Shown: piece by piece, positions 1-5,108 of the stretch | How the letters are laid out: each line of letters begins with the position of its first letter | How positions within the stretch are numbered: the stretch's first letter is position 1 | Source of the DNA: an uncultured Oscillibacter sp. | GTDB lineage: Bacteria; Bacillota_A; Clostridia; Oscillospirales; Oscillospiraceae | Direction of reading: 5' to 3' | Assembly (NCBI GenBank): GCA_948902155.1 | Contig: CAQVQZ010000104.1 | Location: forward strand, 1-7,702 | Length of the DNA stretch: 7,702 nucleotides | Translations under genes and position numbers: made by a program | Notes under the pieces: model-generated | Databases searched by the model: none | What the model saw: the letters and a program-made list of their open reading frames with translations, nothing else | What the model was told of the DNA's origin: nothing

Positions 1-161
1 GCCTTGCCTGGCAAAAAATCCGTCCGAATCCGGCATTTCGCAGGTTTTAAAACAGGCTCCGGCGTTTCTTGCAGATAGGCGGCCCGCCTGCGAAAATCTG
101 CCTTGTTCGGCAAAAAAGTCTCTCGCCGTTGGGCATTTTGCCTATTTGCAAGCAGGGCCTA
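1..161 (-). repeat. Diverged intergenic repeat, copy 1 (minus orientation)
   Basis: Read on the minus strand from 161 down to about 1, this stretch aligns by eye with the plus strand from 3155 to about 3310, at roughly 70% identity over the first 90 bases and more weakly beyond. Shared landmarks in order are TAGG(C/T)CCTG, AAAT, ATGCCCAA against ATACCCAA, GG(C/T)GAGAGA followed by a T run, GCCG, AAG, ATTTT, GGCGGGC, GCAAG and AACGC. Near the GAGAGA block both copies can form the same short stem (CGGCGA with TTGCCG here). A second hairpin lies at 71-101 (GCAGAT with ATCTGC, enclosing AGGCGG and CCGCCT). No convincing gene is present. The outer limit may lie beyond the window edge. Confidence 0.55.
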
Positions 162-178
162 AAAACTTTTTCCCGATG

Positions 179-207
179 TGTAATACATCCCCCCTCCCCG
201 CCGTTTA
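179..207 (+). promoter_or_regulatory. Candidate ECF-sigma promoter of the sigma/anti-sigma operon
   Basis: A TGTAAT element (179-184) and a CGTTTA element (202-207) are separated by 17 bases. This is the layout of ECF promoters, which have a TG-A-A type -35 and a CGT type -10. The identical pair with identical spacing recurs at 2088-2116 upstream of the secreted stalk gene, and the shared block extends to CCGTTTAC. An A/T-rich stretch (161-171) lies just upstream. The expected transcript start is about 215, giving a leader of roughly 37 bases to the ATG at 252. The likely reading is autoregulation by the sigma factor encoded next to it; this is inferred from the sequence match. Confidence 0.6.
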
Positions 208-251
208 CTGAGTGAATCGGCGCCAATTCAACACAAAGGAGGCGAGCGTTT

Positions 252-785
252 ATGCTTGCAATCTGCCTCGCCATGCTGGAGACTGAACAGGACCAGCGGC
301 GGTTCACGCGGCTCTTTGAGGCTCACGAGAAAAAAATCTACGCGGTGGCCCTCCGCATCCTGGGAAACCCGGACAAGGCGGAGGACGCCGCCCAGCAAAC
401 CTGGCTCAAGCTGGTGCAGAACTGGGATCGGGTGTCCGCCTTGCCCTGGCGGGAGACGGAGGGCTACGTGGTCACAGTGGCCAAAAACTGCGCTCTGGAC
501 GTCCTTCGCTCGGAGCGGAAAACCGTCGCCTTCCCCGAGGACTGGGACCCGCCCGCCCAGGACGAGCGCCAGGAGGAGTACGACTACCTCGTCTCCCTCA
601 TCCGCTCCCTGCCGGAGAATTACCGGCGGATTCTGGAGCTCAAACTCGTGGAAGAGGAGCCCAACCAGGAGATCGCCCGTCGGCTGGGCCTCAAGGAGTC
701 CACCGTGGGCGTCCGGGTGATGCGGGGCCGGGCCATGCTGAGAGAACGCCTGGAAAAGGAGGGATATACCTATGACGCAGTTTGA
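252..785 (+). CDS. ECF-family RNA polymerase sigma factor
   Basis: A 177-residue protein of typical ECF length that directs RNA polymerase to a small regulon. Residues about 16-90 match sigma region 2: FTRLFEAHEKKIYAVALRIL, then a D-AEDAAQ-TWL segment typical of region 2.2, then region 2.3/2.4 ending VLRSERK. A linker of about 20 residues leads to region 4 (about 110-168), with the YRRILELK helix and an HTH around EIARRLGLKESTVGVR. The ATG at 252 is chosen because AAAGGAGG (235-242) lies 9 bases upstream; the in-frame ATG at 273 has no comparable site. The last 14 bases overlap the next gene, a putative anti-sigma factor, so the two are probably translationally coupled. Its own promoter at 179-207 matches one further downstream, suggesting autoregulation. 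The family is clear; the ECF subgroup and inducing signal are unknown. Confidence 0.9.
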   Translation: MLAICLAMLETEQDQRRFTRLFEAHEKKIYAVALRILGNPDKAEDAAQQTWLKLVQNWDRVSALPWRETEGYVVTVAKNCALDVLRSERKTVAFPEDWDPPAQDERQEEYDYLVSLIRSLPENYRRILELKLVEEEPNQEIARRLGLKESTVGVRVMRGRAMLRERLEKEGYTYDAV

Positions 786-2058
786 CGGCCTCTTGCGCCG
801 GGCGCTGATGGACGCGAACCTGGCGCAGTATGAACGGGCCCTTCAAAGCGTGGAGGCCCGGGAGCCGGACTTCTCCCCCGGGTATCTCCGGGAGCGGATG
901 CGGGTGCTGGCGGACCCCCAGGGCTGGGCGCGGCGGCGGTCCGGGGGCCGAAGGCGGCTGGACTGGCGGCTGATTGCCATTGTGGCGGCGCTGCTGCTCC
1001 TCTCCGCCTGCGCCTACGCCGTGGTCACGGGGCAGTTCTCCCAGTGGTTCCCCCGGCTGGGGGTGGACCCGAAGGCCCCGGAGGTGTCCGAGGAGGTGCT
1101 GAATCGCACGGGCACGGCCATTGAACAGAGCCAAACCGTGGGAGACGCCACGGTGACCCTCCACGCCGCCGTGTGGGACGGGAGCGACGTGTGGCTGTCC
1201 TTTGCCATCGAGAGCCCCGACATTCCGGAGGAGGTCCGGCAGTACACCCCCATCTACGGGGGAGACTGCCGCCTGCTGCTGCGGGACGACCAGTCGGAGG
1301 AGTATGCGAGAGGCATGCTGAAGGAACACTACGCCTTTACCGGCGAGGCCCCGTCTCCGGAGCAGCAGGTGGCGGACCTCCAGGACAGGCTGGAAATGGG
1401 GATGATTATGCTGGGGATTACGCACGCCGGCGAACGGGAGGGGAACGTCCTCACCTTCCAGATCAACGCGATGCTGATTTCCCGCTGGTTCACGGAGACG
1501 AAGCGGCCGGAGCTGACCCTGCACCTGGAAAATCTCGCCACCTATGCGGACGGAAAGGGCGAGAGCATTCTCGACGAAAACGGATACGCCCAGAACCCCG
1601 GGCCGGGCACGGTCTTTCTCGAGGGGCCCTTTGACCTGACCTTTACCCTGGAGGAACCCATCCTGCCTATCAGCTACGAGGGGGCCGACGTCCGAGTGAC
1701 GGTCATGGACGTCCCCCTCCACTTCACGGGGTTTAAGCTCTCCGCCCTAGAGCTGACCGCATTCTTTGACGACCCGACGGAGCCGCTGCTGCCCAAGCCC
1801 GGCGAGACCCTGACCCCGGAGCAGGAGAGCAAACTCCGAAGAATGATGGAGGATACCTTCCTCGTGTCTGGCGAGAGCGTGCGGGGCCTCTGGACGGAGG
1901 ACGGGAACTACGTGGACCTCACAAGTTCGGGATACAGCGGGGGCAGCGACGCCATAAGCCGGAACTACCCCTATCCCATCGACCCCGCCACGGTGACGGC
2001 GGTGGACATCGCCGGAATCCGGGTGGAGCTGAGCGAGCTGGAGCGTATGGACGAGTAA
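772..2058 (+). CDS. Membrane anti-sigma factor, DUF4179-like
   Basis: A 428-residue protein with a cytoplasmic N-terminus of about 63 residues, charged and rich in Arg towards its end, one membrane helix at about 66-87 (LIAIVAALLLLSACAYAVV), and an outer domain of about 340 residues. This is the layout of membrane-anchored anti-sigma factors, in which the cytoplasmic part holds the sigma factor and the outer part senses the envelope. The start of the outer domain (GTAIEQSQTVGDATVTLHAA and following) resembles DUF4179 proteins that accompany ECF sigma genes in Clostridia; this recognition is from memory. The ATG at 772 sits 8 bases behind AAGGAGGG (755-763), inside the end of the sigma gene. 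An LSAC sequence at 77-80 looks like a lipobox but lies within the membrane helix and too far from the N-terminus. No zinc-binding HxxxCxxC motif is seen in the cytoplasmic part. The signal sensed is unknown. Confidence 0.75.
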   Translation: MTQFDGLLRRALMDANLAQYERALQSVEAREPDFSPGYLRERMRVLADPQGWARRRSGGRRRLDWRLIAIVAALLLLSACAYAVVTGQFSQWFPRLGVDPKAPEVSEEVLNRTGTAIEQSQTVGDATVTLHAAVWDGSDVWLSFAIESPDIPEEVRQYTPIYGGDCRLLLRDDQSEEYARGMLKEHYAFTGEAPSPEQQVADLQDRLEMGMIMLGITHAGEREGNVLTFQINAMLISRWFTETKRPELTLHLENLATYADGKGESILDENGYAQNPGPGTVFLEGPFDLTFTLEEPILPISYEGADVRVTVMDVPLHFTGFKLSALELTAFFDDPTEPLLPKPGETLTPEQESKLRRMMEDTFLVSGESVRGLWTEDGNYVDLTSSGYSGGSDAISRNYPYPIDPATVTAVDIAGIRVELSELERMDE

Positions 2059-2087
2059 AAAAATATTTTCAAAATTTTTGAAAATCA

Positions 2088-2116
2088 TGTAATGCGAAGC
2101 CCTCCCCCTCCGTTTA
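2088..2116 (+). promoter_or_regulatory. Candidate ECF-sigma promoter of the stalk gene
   Basis: TGTAAT (2088-2093), 17 bases, then CGTTTA (2111-2116), with CCGTTTAC in common with the promoter at 179-207. The ungapped match between the two sites is much better at the two boxes than in the spacer, although both spacers are C-rich. A run of A and T tracts (2056-2085) precedes the -35 and could act as an UP-like element. The predicted transcript start is about 2123, just before a strong hairpin. This makes the stalk gene a likely target of the neighbouring ECF sigma factor. Confidence 0.6.
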
Positions 2117-2129
2117 CCAGATAGAACGG

Positions 2130-2155
2130 GGCGGGAGGGCGTTCCCCCTCCCGCC
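2130..2155 (+). other. GC-only hairpin in the 5' leader of the stalk gene
   Basis: GGCGGGAGGG (2130-2139) and CCCTCCCGCC (2146-2155) form a perfect 10-bp stem with a 6-base loop. It would lie at about +7 to +32 of the predicted transcript, 10 bases upstream of the AAAGGAAGG ribosome binding site (2165-2173). Neither side is followed by a T run, so it does not look like an intrinsic terminator. The left arm can alternatively pair with the C-rich promoter spacer (about 2099-2140). A role in mRNA stability is possible but unproven. Confidence 0.5.
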
Positions 2156-2181
2156 GGAAAAACGAAAGGAAGGTCATCACC

Positions 2182-2901
2182 ATGAAAAAACGCATCGCAT
2201 CCTTTGCCGGAGGCTTTATTGCCGCCCTGGCCCTGTCCCTCTGCCTGACCACCGCCCTGGCGGCCTCGGGCAAGGTGAGCTACAACTTCGCCAACGTCTC
2301 CCTGGACGGCGCGCCGAAAATCACGGCGGGACAGGATATCACCGCCGCCAACGGGCAGAAGGTCCCCGGCTCCATTCTCTACACCGACGCGGCGGGCGGG
2401 AAGACCAACTATCTGCCCATCCGCACCATCAGCGAGCTGCTGGGCACGGAGATCGGCTATGACTCCGCCACCAAGACCGTGCTTTTAGGGCAGCAGCCCG
2501 CCAAGCCGGCGCCCGAAACCCAGCCTGCCGCCGATGAGAATGTCATCGACCTCCGCACGCCGAAAACGGTGCCTGAAAACGCCCGCCGGGGCGATCCGGA
2601 GCTCATCAAGAGCCGGGGCGGCACGATCCTGCCGGACGACGACCCGGAGTCATACCGGGGCAACGACAAGATGTACAGGGACAAAAACGGGGAACTCCGT
2701 TGCGAGTATAAGGTGGGAAACGAGGAGACTATCAGCGACCTGCCCGCGAAGGAGAAGCAGCTGGCTGCTCTGGTGAACGGGGACTACCCTAAAAACAGGA
2801 AACGTCCTGTTGGCAGAGTATGTGGGCTACTGGCCGGACCTGGAGCATCTGGCCGCTTATCCGCCGGAGGGCCGTCCGGCGGGGTACATCCGCGAATCTG
2901 A
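2182..2901 (+). CDS. Secreted stalk-domain (CuAO-N-like) protein, frameshifted
   Basis: As read, a 239-residue product whose last 35 or so residues are out of frame. Residues 1-27 are a signal peptide (MKKR, hydrophobic core, ALA before the cut), so the protein is exported. Residues about 33-102 resemble the copper amine oxidase N-terminal-like 'stalk' domain, with the hallmark NYLPIRTISELLGTEIGYD followed by a TVLL strand. A Pro/Ala linker (105-117) and an acidic/polar region follow. The ATG at 2182 has AAAGGAAGG 8 bases upstream. After Lys204 the frame turns into a Gly/Pro/Arg-rich tail ending at 2901, while the sensible C-terminus continues in the next frame to 3094. Dropping one A from the A5 run (2791-2795) joins them as DYPKTGNVLLAEYVGYWPD, giving 303 residues. 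Upstream lies an ECF-type promoter. The function is unknown; the family is wall- or surface-associated in other Firmicutes. Confidence 0.7.
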   Translation: MKKRIASFAGGFIAALALSLCLTTALAASGKVSYNFANVSLDGAPKITAGQDITAANGQKVPGSILYTDAAGGKTNYLPIRTISELLGTEIGYDSATKTVLLGQQPAKPAPETQPAADENVIDLRTPKTVPENARRGDPELIKSRGGTILPDDDPESYRGNDKMYRDKNGELRCEYKVGNEETISDLPAKEKQLAALVNGDYPKNRKRPVGRVCGLLAGPGASGRLSAGGPSGGVHPRI

Positions 2902-3094
2902 GCTGCAAAAGGGCGGCGAGGCCCTGCGGGGACTGTCGAAGGAGGCGTGCCCCCATGAGTACAAAATCCCCCTGTATGACTCCGAGGGAAACGTTATCGG
3001 AGAATATAAGGTGGGCTGCCAGGGGCATTATGATACGGAAGGGCTGACCTTGGAGGAGGCCCGGGAGGTCATCATGCGGGGCCCGACCTGGTAA
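2795..3094 (+). pseudogene. C-terminal part of the stalk protein, displaced by frameshift
   Basis: The plus-strand frame from about 2795 to the TAA at 3092-3094 encodes about 99 residues that complete the preceding stalk gene. It has no start codon with a ribosome binding site of its own; the first plausible initiator is a TTG at 2810 with no Shine-Dalgarno sequence. The composition is ordinary protein (AEYVGYWPDLEHLAAYPPEG and onward), unlike the low-complexity tail of the other frame. It contains a second EYKVG motif (residues 274-278 of the repaired protein), echoing the EYKVG at 175-179 in the upstream part, which supports the two being one protein. The cause could be a sequencing error in a homopolymer, a real mutation or slippage. 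Confidence 0.7.
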
Positions 3095-3104
3095 CCCATC
3101 GCCA

Positions 3105-3152
3105 GGCCGCCGGAGCGGGAGGATTTCAGAATTTCGGCCGCCCGGAGCGGGA
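3105..3152 (+). repeat. Short direct repeat pair
   Basis: GGCCGCCGGAGCGGGA (3105-3120) recurs as GGCCGCCCGGAGCGGGA (3136-3152), differing by one extra C. The spacer of 15 bases contains the partly repetitive ATTTCAGAATTTC. The second unit directly abuts the start of the diverged repeat copy at 3155. It may be the edge of that element or an old local duplication. Confidence 0.6.
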
Positions 3153-3154
3153 CG

Positions 3155-3310
3155 TAGGTCCTGTCTGAAAATTGTCGGAATACCCAATGGTGAGAGATTT
3201 TTTCGCCGGTTAAGACAAATTTTTTGGGCGGGCGGCCCCCCGGCAAGGAAGGAACGCGCAGGAATCCCGGCGGATTTCAAGGGTTTTTGACGCAGTCCGG
3301 GCAAACAACT
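3155..3310 (+). repeat. Diverged intergenic repeat, copy 2 (plus orientation)
   Basis: This is the counterpart of the minus strand of 1-161, beginning TAGGTCCTG at 3155. The best-matching part runs to about 3260. The stem around 3189-3207 (GGTGA with TCGCC) is kept in copy 1 as GGCGA with TTGCC: two pairs change between G-C and G-U without breaking the helix. The far end (3263-3310) resembles copy 1 only loosely (CCGG, GGATTT, GGGCAA). The two copies bracket the sigma/anti-sigma/stalk module in opposite orientation. Confidence 0.55.
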
Positions 3311-3477
3311 TCCCGTCAAGTGCGTGCCGGCGCCGATTGGCTCGGCTTCTTAACGCATCCATATCGTTTCATGCTCCCATTTTTCTGCCGTTCCCTCTTT
3401 GCCCAGCTTTAATCGGAAGACACCCTCCAGCGCCTGCTTTCAAACCGGCCTGAATCCGGCCGCATGTATGCTCGCCC

Positions 3478-3524
3478 AAAAAGAAAGCACCCACTTATGG
3501 ACAACCTCCCAAGTGGGTGCTTTC
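3478..3524 (-). terminator. Intrinsic terminator of spoIVB
   Basis: GAAAGCACCCACTT (3483-3496) and AAGTGGGTGCTTTC (3511-3524) form a perfect 14-bp stem with a 14-base loop. On the minus strand the stem is followed at once by TTTTT (3482-3478). It starts 25 bases after the spoIVB stop codon. The plus-strand side lacks a comparable T run, so it acts mainly for the minus strand. Confidence 0.92.
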
Positions 3525-3548
3525 GCTGCTTAAAACTTGTTTGCGCTG

Positions 3549-4562
3549 TTAACTTTCGCAGTCCCCGGCCGCTTCCAGCATAGTTTCAATCAAAATTCCA
3601 TACCCTTTGGTCGGGTCGTTGAGGAGGACATGGGTCACGGCTCCCACAATTTGGCCATTTTGCAGAATCGGACTACCCGACATTCCCTGCACGATGCCTC
3701 CGGTGGCTTCCAACAGCGCCGGGTCCGTAACGGAGAGAATCAAATCCCGTCCGTCCGCCGAGCCGGAGGCCACCCGCAGGATTTCAATCGCGTACTCCCT
3801 GACCTCGTCCCCCCGGACGTTGGCCCGGACGACGGCGGGGCCCGGCAGCGCCGTGCCTGTCGGAACCGCCTCCGCTTCTGTGGGAGCCGCTTCCAGCCGG
3901 CCGAAAATGCCGCTGCTGGTATTGGCGTACAGCGGCCCCAGGTCCCGGGTCAGGTCAAAATCTCCCCGCAGCTCTCCGGCGGCTCCCGCCTCGCCCCGCT
4001 TTACCGCCTTCACGGTGGAGGGCAGAATGGAACCGTTGGAGAAGGGCATCAGCAGCGCCGTGTCCGTGTCCGTCACGCCGTGGCCCAGAGCTCCGAAGAC
4101 GCCGGTGGCGGGATCATACCAGGTCATGGTGCCGATTCCCGCCATGCTGTCCCGAACCCAGGCGCCGATGCAGTAAACGCCCTGATCGTTCCGGGAGGGT
4201 TCCACCGACAGGGTCATATTGTCCCCGTCCCGGCTGATCTGGAGGTCCGAGGCAGTCCCGCCGCTCCTTTGCAGCAGGGACTGAAACTGCTCCGTGGAGG
4301 TCACGGCGTCGCCGCCGCATTTGATAATGACGTCCCCGGTGCGTAGGCCGCACTCCTTGGCGGGCGTTCCCCCTTCCGTCAGCTTCACCACTACAACGCC
4401 CCGGGAAAACAGCTTGATGCCCACCGTGTGGCCCACCGGGACCAGCATTCGGGGCTCTGCCGCCCTTACCGTCACGCTTCCCCCGGCGCACAGCAAAAAC
4501 GCAAGCGCCAGCGCCGCCCCGGCGCCCAGCGCCCGCTTCGCGAATTTTGAAGGTCCATACAA
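3549..4562 (-). CDS. spoIVB: SpoIVB-family sporulation serine protease (PDZ + S55)
   Basis: A 337-residue protein that matches SpoIVB. In Bacillus subtilis SpoIVB is made in the forespore, crosses its membrane, and cleaves SpoIVFA to trigger pro-sigma-K processing. An N-terminal membrane anchor or signal (about 11-33) is followed by a PDZ domain (about 54-121) and an S55 peptidase domain. The expected triad is present: His161 in FGALGHGVTD, Asp280 in SVTDPALLEATGG, and Ser295 in GMSGSPI. The Asp-to-Ser spacing of 15 matches that known for B. subtilis (363 and 378). It is shorter than the 426-residue B. subtilis protein. I place the start at TTG 4562 because AAGGGG (4576-4571) lies 8 bases upstream and the protein then begins directly before the anchor; no in-frame ATG with a ribosome binding site exists. 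It ends at a strong terminator and is separated from ftsZ by that gene's terminator, so it is probably monocistronic. Confidence 0.92.
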   Translation of the reverse strand: MYGPSKFAKRALGAGAALALAFLLCAGGSVTVRAAEPRMLVPVGHTVGIKLFSRGVVVVKLTEGGTPAKECGLRTGDVIIKCGGDAVTSTEQFQSLLQRSGGTASDLQISRDGDNMTLSVEPSRNDQGVYCIGAWVRDSMAGIGTMTWYDPATGVFGALGHGVTDTDTALLMPFSNGSILPSTVKAVKRGEAGAAGELRGDFDLTRDLGPLYANTSSGIFGRLEAAPTEAEAVPTGTALPGPAVVRANVRGDEVREYAIEILRVASGSADGRDLILSVTDPALLEATGGIVQGMSGSPILQNGQIVGAVTHVLLNDPTKGYGILIETMLEAAGDCES

Positions 4563-4576
4563 AAAAATCACCCCTT
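4560..4576 (-). promoter_or_regulatory. Ribosome binding site deciding the TTG start of spoIVB
   Basis: On the minus strand AAGGGG (4576-4571) is followed by 8 bases, mostly T, and then TTG (4562-4560). An in-frame GTG (4571-4569) overlaps the Shine-Dalgarno itself and so is unlikely. An ATG one base downstream of the TTG (4559-4557) is out of frame and so is not the start. Confidence 0.6.
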
Positions 4577-5017
4577 TCCGGCCTGCCAAAAGGAGCTTTT
4601 CGGCAGGCCGGACAAGCTCTTCTCGTTCTGAAAAACCTGCGGCCGGGGAAAGAAGCGCCCCTTCCGGGCCCTCTTTCACGCCGGTTTCCTTCCCGTCTCC
4701 AATGCGCTTTCGGCAGACTTCTTTTCGTGTCAAACGCCGCTTCCGGCCTGACGACAGCCGGCACAGCTGAAAAGGCTCCTCCTCTTCGGCCCGGCGCCGC
4801 GAACCGCCCAAGCGGTTTTCCGCACCCGGCCTTATAAGGAAGCGCACAGGCGCTCCGCGCCCCGGCAAACCCGCGGTCCGCCGGTTGAAAAAGGGCGCCG
4901 TTTGCTTCTTTTCACCTGCGCCGACTATATCATTTGCCGAAACCGGGAATTCAGCACAAGCAAAAAGCGGCAGCGCCGCCATGGCGGCACTTCCCTGTTC
5001 CGGCGGCGCAAGGCATG
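4563..5017. other. Long spoIVB upstream gap, no gene seen
   Basis: The spoIVB frame is open on the minus strand up to about 5036, but the translation upstream of 4562 is Arg/Gly/Pro-rich, without recognisable domains or a good start, so I read it as non-coding. Features seen are the hairpin at 4578-4611, a CCTTATAAGG palindrome (4830-4839), a GCCGCCATGGCGGC palindrome (4975-4988) with a T5 run nearby on the minus side, and a minus-strand TGATATAGT (4931-4923) resembling an extended -10 box. Because the ftsZ terminator lies upstream, the spoIVB promoter must be in here; I could not find a convincing sigma-F or sigma-G site by eye. Confidence 0.5.
4578..4611 (-). other. Hairpin directly upstream of the spoIVB ribosome binding site
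   Basis: CCGGCCTGCC (4578-4587) pairs with GGCAGGCCGG (4602-4611), and AAAAG (4588-4592) pairs with CTTTT (4596-4600). Together they give 15 pairs with one bulged C and a 3-base loop. On the spoIVB transcript the stem ends immediately before AAAGGGG. The T7 run (4567-4561) is too far from the stem for a standard terminator. It could tune translation or mRNA stability. Confidence 0.55.
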
Positions 5018-5050
5018 AAAAAGACCCCGGAGACAAACATCTCCAGGGCC
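5018..5050 (-). terminator. Intrinsic terminator of ftsZ
   Basis: On the minus strand GGCCCTGGAGA (5050-5040) pairs with TCTCCGGGGTC (5033-5023), an 11-bp stem including two G-U pairs, around a 6-base loop. TTTTT (5022-5018) follows at once. It lies 59 bases after the ftsZ stop codon and isolates ftsZ from spoIVB. Confidence 0.88.
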
Positions 5051-5108
5051 TTCCTCATTTTTCTTATGGAAATTTTTTGCCCGCCTCCGCCTCTCCGGGG
5101 AAACGGCG

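Larger units (their letters stand above)
3095..3548. other. Convergent intergenic gap, no gene seen
   Basis: This gap separates the end of the stalk gene from the end of spoIVB, which converge. It holds a short direct repeat (3105-3152), the second copy of the diverged repeat (3155 to about 3310), and the spoIVB terminator (3478-3524). The reading frames here are short, without ribosome binding sites, and look non-coding. From 3311 to 3477 I see only weak inverted repeats. No strong plus-strand terminator for the sigma module is evident; the best weak candidate is the short ATCC/GGAT stem and GGGTTTTTG near 3263-3287 inside the repeat. Confidence 0.6.

Noticed and set aside
77..80. CRISPR array or tRNA/rRNA genes anywhere in the window
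   Set aside because: Read through both strands; no regularly spaced repeats, and no recognisable tRNA or rRNA landmarks were seen. Coordinates here are nominal.
691..1722. Long minus-strand open frame (343 codons) opposite the anti-sigma gene
   Set aside because: Its translation is His/Pro/Gly/Arg-rich without recognisable domains, and it lies fully opposite a gene with a ribosome binding site and good protein features. Long antisense frames are expected in GC-rich coding DNA.
2786..2815. Programmed -1 ribosomal frameshift at CCTAAAAAC
   Set aside because: The required shift is +1 (loss of one base), not -1. A -1 shift at this site would enter the wrong frame. An A5 run is also short for efficient transcriptional slippage, so an indel or sequencing error is likelier, though slippage is kept as an outside possibility in the findings.
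3537..4346. Long plus-strand open frame opposite spoIVB
   Set aside because: Low-complexity Gly/Arg/Pro/His translation, no ribosome binding site, and opposite a protein with an intact catalytic triad.
4728..4733. TTGACA on the minus strand as a spoIVB promoter
   Set aside because: No acceptable -10 box lies 16-18 bases downstream; the sequence there is GC-rich.
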